Below, piece by piece: positions 50,087 to 59,125 of a stretch of 64,000 bases of DNA. Position 1 is the first letter of the stretch, and each line of letters opens with the position of its first letter. Origin of the DNA: Streptomyces sp. TLI_235 (GTDB lineage: Bacteria; Actinomycetota; Actinomycetes; Streptomycetales; Streptomycetaceae); contig NSGV01000001.1 of the NCBI GenBank assembly GCA_002300355.1, positions 1,736,001 to 1,800,000 of the forward strand, written 5' to 3'. A program made the position numbers and the translations under genes. The notes under the pieces were generated by a model that saw only the letters and a list, made by a program, of their open reading frames with translations, did not search any database and was not told the origin of the DNA.

Positions 50087-51715
50087 CTATGCGTCGAGGT
50101 GGGTGGGGGCGAACATGCGGAGGAGGGCGGGGAGGACGACCACGCTCGGGCCTGGGGTGGCCAGGGCGGTGGCGAGGTCGGCCCGGAGGGTCTCCGGGGT
50201 GGTGGCGGTGGCCGGGACGCCGAAGGACTCGGCGAGGCGGAGGAAGTCCGGGCGGGCGAGTTCGGTGGCGGTGGCCTCGCCGAAGGTGTCGGTCATGTAT
50301 TCGCGGAGGATGCCGTACCCGCCGTCGTCCACGATCAGCCAGGTGACGTCGAGGTCGTGCTGGCGGGCGGTGGCGAGTTCGGCGATCGAGTACATGGCGC
50401 CGCCGTCGCCGGAGACGGCGAGGACGGGGCGGCCGGGCAGGGCGGCGGCCGCGCCGAGGGCGGCCGGGAAGCCGTAGCCGAGGCCACCTGCGCCCTGGGC
50501 GGAGTGCATGGCGCCGGGCCGGCGGGCGTCCCACGCGGACCAGGCCCAGTAGCCGAGGATCGTCATGTCGAAGAAGGCCGGGGAGTCGTCCGGCAGTGCG
50601 GCCCGCACCGCGGCCAGCACCTGCTGCTCCAACTCCAGCCCCTGGCCGTCGATCCGGGCCCGGACCCGCTTCAGCAGGTCGACGGCGACCGCCTCCGCGC
50701 GGCCGTCAGGCTCCTGTCCCGGGACGGAGTCGGCGAGGGCGGCGAGGGCGAGCCGGGCGTCCGCGTGGATGCCGAAGGCGGGGTGGTTGGACTCGAGCTT
50801 TCCGAGGTCGGCCTCGACTTGGATCAGCTGCCCGTGCGGGGCGAACGTGTGGTAGTTGCTGGAGAGTTCGCCGAGGCCGGAGCCGACGACCAGCAGGACG
50901 TCGGCGTTCTCCAGCAGTTCGGTGGTGTGCCGGTCCTCCAGCCAGGACTGCAGCGAGAGCGGGTGCTCCCAGGGGAAGGCGCCCTTGGCGCCGAAGGTGC
51001 AGGCCACCGGGGCACGCAACAGCTCGGCCAGGCGCAGCAGTTCGTCGGTCGCGCCAGCCCGGACGACTCCGCCGCCGGCGAGGATCACCGGGTTCTCGGC
51101 CTCGGCGAGCAGCACCGCGGCCTCGGCGACGAGTTCGGCGCGCGGCGCCAGCGGCCGGGGCTCGGCCCGCAGTCCGGTGACCCGCGGCACGGTGGTGGGG
51201 GCGAGCAGCACGTCCTGCGGGATCTCGACCCACACCGGCCCGTACGGGACGGTGAGCGCGGACTCCCACGCGGCGGCCAGCGCGGAGGGGATCTGCGAGG
51301 CGGTGCGCGCGGTGTGCACGGACTTCACCACGTCGCGGAAGCTGGCCTGCTGGTCGACGAGTTCGTGCAGGTAGCCGCGGCGGCGTCCGCCGAGTCCGGC
51401 GGAGGGGATCTGCGAGGAGACGGCGAGCACGGGGGCGGAGGCGGCGGCGGCCTCCTGCAGGGCGGCGAGCGAGGTGAGCGCGCCGGGGCCGGTGGAGAGG
51501 AACAGCGGGGCGACGGTGCCGGCGGTGCGGGCGTAGCCGTCGGCGGCGAAGCCGGCGTTGTTCTCCACCCGCAGGCCGACGTAGCGGAGCCGGGAGCGGC
51601 GCAGCGCGTCGAACAGGCCGAGGGCGTGCTGGCCGGGGAGGCCGAAGACGGTTTCGGCACCGAGGTTGGCGAGGGACTCGACGACCAGGTCGCCGCCGTT
51701 GCGGACGTGGGTCAT
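50087..51715 (-). CDS. ThDP-dependent enzyme (acetolactate synthase-like)
   Basis: 542-residue member of the acetolactate synthase/benzoylformate decarboxylase family. The N-terminal Pyr domain has [16 protein letters not shown] and the catalytic-type Glu in [17 protein letters not shown] (about residue 51). The C-terminal PP domain has the ThDP motif [20 protein letters not shown] ending DDGGYG, with the usual Asn pair replaced by Asp. No acetolactate synthase small subunit is adjacent, so branched-chain synthesis is unlikely. It overlaps the agmatinase-like gene by ATGA and belongs to the transporter/ureohydrolase unit. It may cleave a 2-oxo acid released from the guanidino compound. Confidence 0.85.
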   Translation of the reverse strand: MTHVRNGGDLVVESLANLGAETVFGLPGQHALGLFDALRRSRLRYVGLRVENNAGFAADGYARTAGTVAPLFLSTGPGALTSLAALQEAAAASAPVLAVSSQIPSAGLGGRRRGYLHELVDQQASFRDVVKSVHTARTASQIPSALAAAWESALTVPYGPVWVEIPQDVLLAPTTVPRVTGLRAEPRPLAPRAELVAEAAVLLAEAENPVILAGGGVVRAGATDELLRLAELLRAPVACTFGAKGAFPWEHPLSLQSWLEDRHTTELLENADVLLVVGSGLGELSSNYHTFAPHGQLIQVEADLGKLESNHPAFGIHADARLALAALADSVPGQEPDGRAEAVAVDLLKRVRARIDGQGLELEQQVLAAVRAALPDDSPAFFDMTILGYWAWSAWDARRPGAMHSAQGAGGLGYGFPAALGAAAALPGRPVLAVSGDGGAMYSIAELATARQHDLDVTWLIVDDGGYGILREYMTDTFGEATATELARPDFLRLAESFGVPATATTPETLRADLATALATPGPSVVVLPALLRMFAPTHLDA

Positions 51716-52674
51716 GCGCGCTCCTCGGCGATCCGGCGGGCCATCAGGGTGGTCAGCTCGTAGGCGGTGTGGGAGGCGGCCACGGAGGTGATCTCGGCGT
51801 GGTCGTAGGCGGGGGCGACCTCGACGAGGTCGGCGGAGACGAGGTTGCAGCCAGCCAGTCCGCGGAGGATCTCCAGGAGTTCGCGGGAGGTGAGGCCGCC
51901 CGCCTCGGGGGTGCCGGTACCGGGGGCGTGTGCGGGGTCGAGGACGTCGATGTCGATGGAGACGTACAGCGGGCGGTCGCCGATCCGCTCGCGGAGCTGC
52001 TGGGCGATCTCGTCGACGCCGCGGCGCATCACGTCGGCGGAGGTGACGATGCCGAAGCCGAGCTTCTCGTCGTCGGTGAGGTCCTGGCGGCCGTAGAGCG
52101 GGCCGCGGGTGCCGACGTGGCTGAGGGCGGAGGTGTCGAGGATGCCCTCCTCGACGGCGCGGCGGAAGGGGGTGCCGTGGGTGTACTCGGCACCGAAGTA
52201 GGTGTCCCAGGTGTCGAGGTGGGCGTCGAAGTGGAGCAGGGCGACCGGGCCGTGCTTGTCGGCGACGGCGCGCAGCAGCGGCAGGGCGATGGTGTGGTCG
52301 CCGCCGAGGGTCATCAGCCGGGCGCCGGTGGCGAGCAGGTCGCGGGCGGCGGCCTCGACGGTGTCGACGGCCTCGTTGATGTCGAACGGGTTGGCCGCGA
52401 CGTCGCCGGCGTCGGCGACCTGGGCGAGTGCGAACGGTGAGGCGTCCTGCGCCGGGTTGTAGGGCCGCAGCAGGCGGCTGGCCTCGCGGATCGCGTTGCC
52501 GCCGAACCGCGCGCCCGGCCGGTAGGAGACCCCGGCGTCGAACGGGACGCCGACCACGGCGATGTCGGTGCTGCCGACCTCGTCCAGGCGGGGCAGCCGG
52601 GCGAAGGTGGCGGGGCCGGCGTAGCGCGGGACGCGGGACGAGTCGATCGGGCCGCGCGGTTCGGTGGTGCTCAT
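51712..52674 (-). CDS. agmatinase-family ureohydrolase
   Basis: 320-residue manganese ureohydrolase. Metal-binding motifs are intact: [11 protein letters not shown] (about residue 127), [16 protein letters not shown] (about residue 150) and the late [19 protein letters not shown] (about residue 234). It therefore hydrolyses a guanidino group to urea, with agmatine, 4-guanidinobutyrate or guanidinopropionate as the usual substrates of close relatives. The sequence alone does not choose between them. Co-translated with the ThDP enzyme and 38 bp downstream of the sodium symporter gene. Divergent PucR is the probable regulator. Confidence 0.9.
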   Translation of the reverse strand: MSTTEPRGPIDSSRVPRYAGPATFARLPRLDEVGSTDIAVVGVPFDAGVSYRPGARFGGNAIREASRLLRPYNPAQDASPFALAQVADAGDVAANPFDINEAVDTVEAAARDLLATGARLMTLGGDHTIALPLLRAVADKHGPVALLHFDAHLDTWDTYFGAEYTHGTPFRRAVEEGILDTSALSHVGTRGPLYGRQDLTDDEKLGFGIVTSADVMRRGVDEIAQQLRERIGDRPLYVSIDIDVLDPAHAPGTGTPEAGGLTSRELLEILRGLAGCNLVSADLVEVAPAYDHAEITSVAASHTAYELTTLMARRIAEERA

Positions 52675-52712
52675 GTCTTCCCTCGGATGGGTCGGTGGGT
52701 CGGGGGTGCCGG

Positions 52713-54176
52713 TCAGGCGGCCGCGGGGACGGCCTCGGCCTCGACCGGCGCACGGCCGTCCAGGCGCTCGCGCCAGCGCTCCAGCAGGCGCTCGTCGGTG
52801 GGCCGGGTGGCCAGGCTGACGGCCAGGTAGGCGACCAGGCTGGCACCCAGGCCGTAGTAGATCGGCTCGTTGGCGAGGGTGCCCTTGAGGACCATCAGGG
52901 TGATCACGGTGACGCCGCCGGCCGTCATCGCGGCGAGTGCGCCGGGCAGGTTGCCGCGGCGCCAGACCAGGCCGCCGAGGATCGGCACCAGCAGTCCGCC
53001 GACCAGCAGGTTGTAGGCGACGGTGAGGGCGGCGAGGACGTCGTCGAGCAGGCAGGCCAGGCCGATGGAGACGGCGCCCAGGACGATGATCGCCAGCCGG
53101 TTGGAGCCGACCTCGTCGTGGTCGGCCTGCGGGCGGACCTTTCCGCCGCGGGCGCGCAGCCACTGCCAGATGTCGTTGTTGGCGACGGTCGCCGAGGCGA
53201 TCAGCGCGCCGCTGGCGGTGGACATCATCGCGGAGAGCGCGGCGGCCAGCACCAGGCCCTTCACGCCGGTCGGCAGGGTGGTCTTGACGATGGTCGCGAA
53301 GGCGCTGTCGGCGCCGGCCAGCTCGGGGTGCAGGGCCTTGGTGGCCATACCGATGACGGCGCCGGCGAGGCCGTAGACCAGGCAGTAGAGGCCGGCCACG
53401 GTGCCGCCGTGCGAGGCGACCCTGTCGGTGCGGGCGGTGAACACGCGCTGCCAGATGTCCTGGCCGATCAGCATGCCGAAGGTGTAGATCAGCACGAAGG
53501 TGAGGATCGACTCGCCGCCGATGGAGCCGAAGGAGAGGTAGCCGTCGGGCAGCTTGTCCGCCATGGCGCTCCAGCCGCCGGCCTTGATCACGGCGATCGG
53601 CAGCAGCAGCACCAGCACGCCGATCGACTTGACCACGAACTGCACCATGTCGGTGAGGGTGATCGACCACATGCCGCCGAGCGCCGAGTAGCCGACCACG
53701 ATGGCGCCGCCGATCACCACGGCCGCCCAGCGGGGCACGTCGAAGAGCACGTCGAAGACGGTGGCGTAGGCGATGGTCGAGGTGACGGCCAGCATCAGGG
53801 TGTAGACCCACATCACCACGCCGGAGATGACGCTGGCCGCGTCGCCGTAGCGCAGCGAGAGCATCTCGGCGACGGTGTAGACCTTCAGCCGGGCGATCCG
53901 GGCCGAGAAGAGGATGCTCAGGGCGAGCAGGCCGAGGCCGATCGCGAAGACCATCCAGGCGCCGGAGAGGCCGTAGGTGTAGCCGAGGCGGACGCCGCCG
54001 ATGGTGGAGGCTCCGCCGAGCACGACGGCCGCCATGGTTCCGGTGTACATCAGCGGGCCGAGGCGGCGTCCGGCGACCAGGAAGTCGCTCTTGGAGCGGG
54101 CGCGCCTTCTGCCCCACCAGCCGACGGCGATGATGCCCGCCAGGTAGCAGGTCATCACGACGTAGTCGATGGCCAT
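52713..54176 (-). CDS. sodium:solute symporter (SSS family)
   Basis: 487-residue symporter with about 13 membrane helices. The SSS signature is seen in [40 protein letters not shown], the sodium-site [20 protein letters not shown] and [13 protein letters not shown]. The ATG follows GGAGG by five bases. It is the first gene of the unit with the agmatinase-like and ThDP enzymes and diverges from pucR. The probable cargo is the guanidino compound processed by the two enzymes. Confidence 0.9.
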   Translation of the reverse strand: MAIDYVVMTCYLAGIIAVGWWGRRRARSKSDFLVAGRRLGPLMYTGTMAAVVLGGASTIGGVRLGYTYGLSGAWMVFAIGLGLLALSILFSARIARLKVYTVAEMLSLRYGDAASVISGVVMWVYTLMLAVTSTIAYATVFDVLFDVPRWAAVVIGGAIVVGYSALGGMWSITLTDMVQFVVKSIGVLVLLLPIAVIKAGGWSAMADKLPDGYLSFGSIGGESILTFVLIYTFGMLIGQDIWQRVFTARTDRVASHGGTVAGLYCLVYGLAGAVIGMATKALHPELAGADSAFATIVKTTLPTGVKGLVLAAALSAMMSTASGALIASATVANNDIWQWLRARGGKVRPQADHDEVGSNRLAIIVLGAVSIGLACLLDDVLAALTVAYNLLVGGLLVPILGGLVWRRGNLPGALAAMTAGGVTVITLMVLKGTLANEPIYYGLGASLVAYLAVSLATRPTDERLLERWRERLDGRAPVEAEAVPAAA

Positions 54177-54421
54177 GTGGTCCTCCGATCCGGCTCGCCG
54201 CGCTGCGGGTGCGGGTGCCGGGGTGCTCGTGGGGGACGGCTGCCGCGGCCGGAAGGGGGGCCGGCCGCGGCGCCTGAGGGGGACGGGTGCGGGCCCGACG
54301 CTCGGTGGCGTCCTCGGCCCGTGCTGAAACGGTAAGAGCAACGGCAGGGGTGTTGAAGTGTCGTAATCGTCCATTCTTTATGATCCGAGTGGAGGATTCG
54401 TCCATCGGAAGGAGGCCGGGC
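54177..54421. promoter_or_regulatory. divergent promoter region of the symporter and pucR genes
   Basis: 245 bp. The first ~140 bp are a GC-rich leader of the symporter gene. The AT-rich core (54330-54400) contains TTGAAG (54352-54357) followed after about 18 bases by TTTATG, a possible pucR promoter. The octamer TCGTCCAT occurs twice (54367-54374 and 54398-54405), 31 bp apart, one copy on each side of the predicted start, and may be a PucR site. Confidence 0.4.
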
Positions 54422-55978
54422 ATGTCCGCACCGCCCGTCCCGGCGGTTCCGCGCGCCCCGGAGCCGGGCACGCCCGCCCTGCCGCTGCGGGTGCTGCTCG
54501 GTGCGCCCGGCCTCGGCCTGGAGCAGATCGCCGGGCCCCGCGACGACCGGCTGATCGGCACCATCGGCACCACCGAGCTGCCCGACCCGGCGCCCTACCT
54601 GTCCGGCGGGGAGCTGCTGCTGACCGCGGGTGTCCGCTTCCCTCCGACACCGGAGGCGGTGGACGCCTATGTGCGCAGTGTCGCCGCCGCGGGGATCGCG
54701 GCGCTCGGCTTCGGCATCGCGCCCGTCCACGACGAGGTGCCGGCCGTGCTGGTCGAGGCCTGTGAGCGGCACTCGCTGCCGCTGGTCCGGGTGCCGCCGG
54801 CGACGCCGTTCGTGGCGGTCAACCGGGCCGCGTACGCGTTCATGGCCGAGGCCCGCAGCCGTGACCTGCGGCTGGTGTCCGAGGCCCAGTCGGCGCTCGC
54901 CTCGGCCGCCGCCCGGCCGGACGCCCTGCAGGCCGTCCTCCACCAGCTGGCCGTCCGCACCGGCTCCTGGACGGTGCTGCTGGCCGCGTCCGGGCAGGAG
55001 CTCTTCGCCGCCGGGGAGCGCCCCGCCGCCCCGGCCCCGCGGCAGCTGCGCGAGCTCGCCGCCCGCACCGCCGCCCGGCGCTCCGACCGGCCGGGCCGCA
55101 CCGCGCCGCCGACCGCCGCCGCCGAACACCTCGAAGGGCGGCACCTGACCGTCCACACCCTGCCCGGCGGCCTCGCCCTCGGCATCGCCGCCGACACCCC
55201 GCCCAGCAGCGTCCACCGCTCGGTCACCGGTGTCGCCGCCGTGCTGCTCGCCCTGCTCACCAGCCCGCGGCACGCGCTCGGCGCCGACACCCGCGGCTCC
55301 GGGGCCCTCGTCCGGCTGTTGCTCGGCGCGGCGCCCACCGACGTGGCCGCCCTGCTGCAACCGGACGGCGCCGCCGACGGCCGCTGGATCGTCGTCGCCG
55401 GACGGCGGACCCGGCCCGGCCGCGGCGACGACCCCGTCCAGGTGGCCGCGCTCGGCACCGCCCTCGGCACCCCCTACCTGGACGTCTCCGGCAGCGACCT
55501 GCGGGCCCTCGTCCCCGGGGCGTCCGCCCCCGACCCGGCCGCGGCCGCCCGACTCGGCTGGACCCTCGGCCTGAGCGCCCCCACCGGAGCGGACACGCTG
55601 GGGCACGCCGCCGTCCATGCCGACCGCGCCCTGCGGCGGGCCCTCACGGCCGGGCGGGCCGCCGCACAGCAGCGGGACGAGGCCCTGAGCGTGCACGCGC
55701 TCGTCCCCGAGGGCGAGGCGCGGGCCCACGCCGAGGCCCTCCTCGCGCCGCTCGCCGAGGCCGGCGCCCCCGGCCCGGACGTGCTCCGCGACACCCTGAC
55801 CGTCTGGCTCGCCCACCACGGCAGCTGGGACCGCAGCGCCGCCGCCCTCGGACTCCACCGCAACACCGTCCGCCAGCGGATCACCCGCGTCGCCGACCTC
55901 CTCGCCGCCGACCTGAACGACCCCGACGTCCGCATGGAACTCTGGTTCGCCCTCCGCCACCTCCCGGCCGACGGGTAG
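54422..55978 (+). CDS. PucR family transcriptional regulator
   Basis: 518-residue regulator. The N-terminal purine-catabolism-type sensor domain spans about residues 20-145 ([40 protein letters not shown] and [11 protein letters not shown]). The middle region is poorly conserved. The C-terminal helix-turn-helix is seen in [20 protein letters not shown] with [20 protein letters not shown] (about residues 455-500). The ATG at 54422 has the strong site GGAAGGAGG six bases upstream; an ATG at 54380 in frame is less likely. It diverges from the symporter/ureohydrolase unit, the usual arrangement for PucR regulators of nitrogen-compound catabolism. Confidence 0.9.
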   Translation: MSAPPVPAVPRAPEPGTPALPLRVLLGAPGLGLEQIAGPRDDRLIGTIGTTELPDPAPYLSGGELLLTAGVRFPPTPEAVDAYVRSVAAAGIAALGFGIAPVHDEVPAVLVEACERHSLPLVRVPPATPFVAVNRAAYAFMAEARSRDLRLVSEAQSALASAAARPDALQAVLHQLAVRTGSWTVLLAASGQELFAAGERPAAPAPRQLRELAARTAARRSDRPGRTAPPTAAAEHLEGRHLTVHTLPGGLALGIAADTPPSSVHRSVTGVAAVLLALLTSPRHALGADTRGSGALVRLLLGAAPTDVAALLQPDGAADGRWIVVAGRRTRPGRGDDPVQVAALGTALGTPYLDVSGSDLRALVPGASAPDPAAAARLGWTLGLSAPTGADTLGHAAVHADRALRRALTAGRAAAQQRDEALSVHALVPEGEARAHAEALLAPLAEAGAPGPDVLRDTLTVWLAHHGSWDRSAAALGLHRNTVRQRITRVADLLAADLNDPDVRMELWFALRHLPADG

Positions 55979-56011
55979 GACGCGCCCCCGGTCGGCTCCG
56001 CCCCTACCTCC

Positions 56012-56265
56012 TCAGACTCGCCGGGAGCCAGGCGACGGGAGGGCGAGGATGCCGAGGGCGACGGCTCCGAACAGGGAGGCGAGCCATGCGAAGACGCCTC
56101 CGCCCGCCGAGGCAGCCGCCTCGACGGCGAGAACCACGCGTATTCGGCGGCGGCGAGCGGCGACGGCTCGAAGTCCGCGCCGTGGACGAGCCGGACGTCC
56201 CGCCGGGCGCCGAACAGCAGCCGGACCACGACCAGGCACCCGCCGGCGGGGCCACGGAACCGCAC
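56012..56265 (-). pseudogene. possible small membrane protein gene with a frameshift
   Basis: A GTG at 56265, four bases after a G-rich site, opens a frame with high third-position GC (VRFRGPAGGCLVVVRLLFGA, then HGADFEPSPLAAAEYA). Near 56140 this frame turns into unlikely sequence that runs antisense into pucR. The adjoining frame continues VVLAVEAAASAGGGVFAWLA, then SLFGAVALGILALPSPGSRRV, a plausible membrane helix, and stops at 56012. The total length is two more than a multiple of three, again one base short. Two short unrelated frames overlap the same stretch. This is the least certain of the three frameshift candidates; chance is possible. Confidence 0.3.
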
Positions 56266-56285
56266 GAGGCCCCCCGGGGTGGTGG

Positions 56286-57053
56286 TCAGTGCCGGTCGGT
56301 GAAGGAGCCGTGGCGGCCGGCGCCGGCGGCGAAGCGGGCGGCGCCCTCGCCGGCCTCGGGCAGGGAGCGCAGGCCGTGCCGGAGTTCGTTGTCGAGGGCG
56401 GCCTGTTCTCCGAGGCCGTCCTGTTCGAGGACGGAGAGCCGGTCCTCGCGCATGCAGGTCTGCGGGAAGCGGGCGATCTCGGCGGCGAGCCGTTCGGCGG
56501 CCTGCCGGGAGGTGCCGCGGGGTACGACGCGGTCGACCAGGCCGATGGCCCTGGCCTCGGTGGCGTCGACCGGGCGGCCGGTGAGGACGAGGTCCATGGC
56601 GCGGCCGGCGCCGATCAGCCGGGGGAGCCGGACGGTTCCGCCGTCGATCAGGGGGACGCCCCAGCGGCGGCAGAACACGCCGAAGACGGCGTCCTCCTCG
56701 GCGACCCGCAGGTCGCACCAGAGGGCGAGTTCGAGGCCGCCCGCGACGGCGTGGCCGGAGACGGCGGCGATCACGGGCTTGGAGAGGCGCATCCGGGTGG
56801 GGCCCATCGGCCCGTCGCCTTCGGGGGCGACCCGGTTGCCGTCGGCGGTGCCGAAGGCCTTGAGGTCGGCGCCGGCGGAGAAGGTGCCGCCTTCGCCCCA
56901 GAGGACGGCGACGGAGGCCTCGGGGTCGGCGTCGAAGGAGCGGAAGGCCTCGGCGAGGGCCTGGGCGGTGGGCCCGTCGACGGCGTTGCGGGACTCGGGC
57001 CGGGCGATCACGACGGTGGTCACCGGTCCGCTGCGTTCGGTGCGTACGGGCAT
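56286..57053 (-). CDS. enoyl-CoA hydratase/isomerase family protein
   Basis: 255-residue crotonase. The oxyanion-hole segments are FSAGADLKAFG (about residue 61) and SGHAVAGGLELALWCDLRVA (about residues 97-116), followed by FGVFCRRWGVPLIDGGTVRL with PRLIGAGRAMDLVLTGRP. The V-P-L-I-D-G-G-T-V-R-L motif is typical of the actinobacterial EchA-like group that lacks one of the two hydratase glutamates, so hydratase activity is not certain; isomerase or other crotonase chemistry is possible. I chose ATG 57053 (MPVRTER) rather than the longer frame to 57167. Single gene, divergent from the 57300 gene. Confidence 0.87.
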   Translation of the reverse strand: MPVRTERSGPVTTVVIARPESRNAVDGPTAQALAEAFRSFDADPEASVAVLWGEGGTFSAGADLKAFGTADGNRVAPEGDGPMGPTRMRLSKPVIAAVSGHAVAGGLELALWCDLRVAEEDAVFGVFCRRWGVPLIDGGTVRLPRLIGAGRAMDLVLTGRPVDATEARAIGLVDRVVPRGTSRQAAERLAAEIARFPQTCMREDRLSVLEQDGLGEQAALDNELRHGLRSLPEAGEGAARFAAGAGRHGSFTDRH

Positions 57054-57299
57054 GTGTGCCGGTCCTCCTCGCTGCCTCGGCCACCGCCGACCGGTGGACG
57101 GACCCCATCGAACCAGAACTCCGCCGCCCGGACGAGGGCGCCGCGCGGCGGGGTCCGGGCGGTCCACTGACAGCCGCTCATACTATGATCTGCCGCCGGG
57201 GATTGGGTGGCACACGATCCGGCGGCCACACCGCCGACAGCCGTCCGACCCGACGGGGACAGCGCGGACGGGAAGCCGTCCGACGGGGGAAGGACCGCC

Positions 57300-58232
57300 A
57301 TGGCAGGCAGCCATTACAGAGTGTCGCCCGACCAGCTCGACCGCTTGGCGAAGGAGTGGCAGGCCCAGGCCGAACGCCTCGAACGGGTCGCGGCCAAGGT
57401 CGACGCGCTCTCGGGCAAGTTCCGCACCGCCGAGATCGAGACCCTGATCACCCGCGGCGTGCTCGCCACCGGGATCGTGCTGGCGGCCGAACAGGCCGTC
57501 CAGGACGCCGGGCAGAGCGCCGCCACGACGGCGAAGGCCCTGCACAAGGACGCCGCCGGGATCAGGCACTGCGCCGACAACTACCGCGAGGCCGAGGAGC
57601 ACGCCGGCAAGCAGCTGCCCGGCGGCGGCCACCACACCCCGCCCAAGTCGCCCGGCAAGCCCGGCGGCAGCGGCGGGCACCACGGCGGCGGCCACCAGGG
57701 CGGCAGCGGCGGTCACGACGGCGGCGGCAGCGGCGGGCACCACCCGATGCCCTCCTCGCCGAACCCGCATGGCAAAATCCCGATGTCCGACGTCGACTAC
57801 GGCGGCGCCGGCTCGTGGAAGAGCGGCCGGGCCGCCTGCGAGGACTACGTCAACCAGGCGCTCGACACCATGGGCATCAAGGACCCGCAGGCCCGGGCCA
57901 ACTGGATGCGCGGCCTGCTCACCATGACCCAGCGCGAGTCCTCGTACAACGACTCGCACTGGCTGGTGAACAAGAACGACAGCAACGCCTGGGGCCCGAC
58001 CCAGTCGGACGGCGCGCCGCTGCACTCCTCGCGCGGCCCCTGGCAGTGCATCCCGGACACCTTCGCCGCCTACCACCAGCCGGGCACGTCCACCAAGATC
58101 TACGACCCGGTGGCCAGCGCGTGCGCGTCCATGAACTACATGATGGCGCGCTACCACGTCTCACCGGACGGCCACGACCTGGCCGCCAAGGTCGCCCAGG
58201 CCAACCCGAACCACGGCCCGCAGGGCTACTGA
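57300..58232 (+). CDS. ESX-like helical domain fused to a transglycosylase domain
   Basis: 310-residue protein. The first ~105 residues form a helical hairpin like WXG100/type VII secretion proteins (YRVSPDQLDRLAKEWQAQAE, then AAGIRHCADNYREAEEHAGK) and there is no Sec or Tat signal. Residues ~110-158 are a Gly/His-rich linker (GGSGGHHGGGHQGGSGGHDG). Residues ~165-310 are a lytic-transglycosylase (SLT-like) domain with the catalytic Glu in MTQRESSYND (about residue 215) and downstream WGPTQSDGAPLHSSRGPWQC. The ATG has GGAAGGA five bases upstream. It probably leaves the cell by a type VII-like route and cuts peptidoglycan. The lipoprotein gene 57 bp downstream may be its partner. No ESX secretion genes are in the window. 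Confidence 0.8.
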   Translation: MAGSHYRVSPDQLDRLAKEWQAQAERLERVAAKVDALSGKFRTAEIETLITRGVLATGIVLAAEQAVQDAGQSAATTAKALHKDAAGIRHCADNYREAEEHAGKQLPGGGHHTPPKSPGKPGGSGGHHGGGHQGGSGGHDGGGSGGHHPMPSSPNPHGKIPMSDVDYGGAGSWKSGRAACEDYVNQALDTMGIKDPQARANWMRGLLTMTQRESSYNDSHWLVNKNDSNAWGPTQSDGAPLHSSRGPWQCIPDTFAAYHQPGTSTKIYDPVASACASMNYMMARYHVSPDGHDLAAKVAQANPNHGPQGY

Positions 58233-58288
58233 CCGTCCGCGCCGGCCCCGTGCGGCCGGCCGTCGAAAACAGGAAGAGCCACCACACC

Positions 58289-59101
58289 GTGTCCCGACAC
58301 ACCACGGCGCTGCGCGCCGCCACCGCCGTCTCCGCCGCCGTGCTCGCCCTCGGCGCGCTGACCGCCTGCGACCCGGCCGAACCGTCCGCCGCGCCGAGCG
58401 CCGCCGCCCCGAGCCCCGCCGCGCCGTCCGCCGCCGACACCACCCCGGCCGCCGGGGACGCCGCCTCGCCGGCCGCCTCCCCCGGCACCAAGTCGGGCGG
58501 TGCCACCGGCCCCGCCGTCGGCGGCATCCCCGCCTCCGCCTGGATGAAGGGCGCCGACCTGCCGCTGAACGCCGCCTACCACTGGCCCGCGCAGGCCGGG
58601 AAGGCGAAGGCGGTCAAGAACGGCGAGCCGTTCGCCTTCGAGACGCTCTGCGACTCCGCCCGCTCCCAGGACCTCACCGGCCTCGGGACCGGCAGTGACG
58701 GCGCGCAGTCCCTGCTCAGCGGCGGCACCGACGAGTGGCAGGTCCAGCAGACCGTCGTCCACTTCAAGGGCACCTCCAGCGGCGCCGTGCAGTCGGCCGG
58801 CGCGCTGCTGCGCGGCCTGACCGAGGAGGTCAAGGCCTGCGCCCCCGACGGCGCCACCCCCTCGGTGAAGGTCACCGCCGAGGACCCGGCCTACCTGGCC
58901 GCCACCATCACCCTCAAGCAGGGCAGCGGCGGCATCACCGTCCACGAGTACCTGACGACCACCTCGACCACCGTCGCCGAGCTGACCGTCTACGGCCCGT
59001 ACGGCACCAAGAAGCCCAAGGCTGCCTGGACGGTCAAGGACGACACCGCCGTGCTGCGTCTGCTGGGGGCCCCGCTCTGCGACGCCTTCAAGAACTGCTG
59101 A
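58289..59101 (+). CDS. secreted lipoprotein downstream of the transglycosylase
   Basis: 270-residue protein. A signal peptide ends in a lipobox (LGALTAC, Cys at about residue 27), followed by a ~50-residue Ala/Ser/Pro linker. The folded part (residues ~80-270) contains predicted alternating strands with three cysteines (ETLCDSARSQD, VKACAPDGATP, LCDAFKNC at the end), probably disulfide-bonded outside the cell. No domain recognised. The GTG has AGGAAGAG about ten bases upstream. It lies 57 bp after the transglycosylase gene, so both are likely one transcript for cell-wall or lytic activity. Confidence 0.75.
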   Translation: MSRHTTALRAATAVSAAVLALGALTACDPAEPSAAPSAAAPSPAAPSAADTTPAAGDAASPAASPGTKSGGATGPAVGGIPASAWMKGADLPLNAAYHWPAQAGKAKAVKNGEPFAFETLCDSARSQDLTGLGTGSDGAQSLLSGGTDEWQVQQTVVHFKGTSSGAVQSAGALLRGLTEEVKACAPDGATPSVKVTAEDPAYLAATITLKQGSGGITVHEYLTTTSTTVAELTVYGPYGTKKPKAAWTVKDDTAVLRLLGAPLCDAFKNC

Positions 59102-59125
59102 CGCCTCCCGGTTACCGACGATCCA

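Noticed and set aside
57628..57750. GGC/CAC-rich repeats as a tandem DNA repeat or CRISPR
   Set aside because: The repetition follows from coding for a Gly/His linker in the transglycosylase gene; units are irregular and have no spacers.
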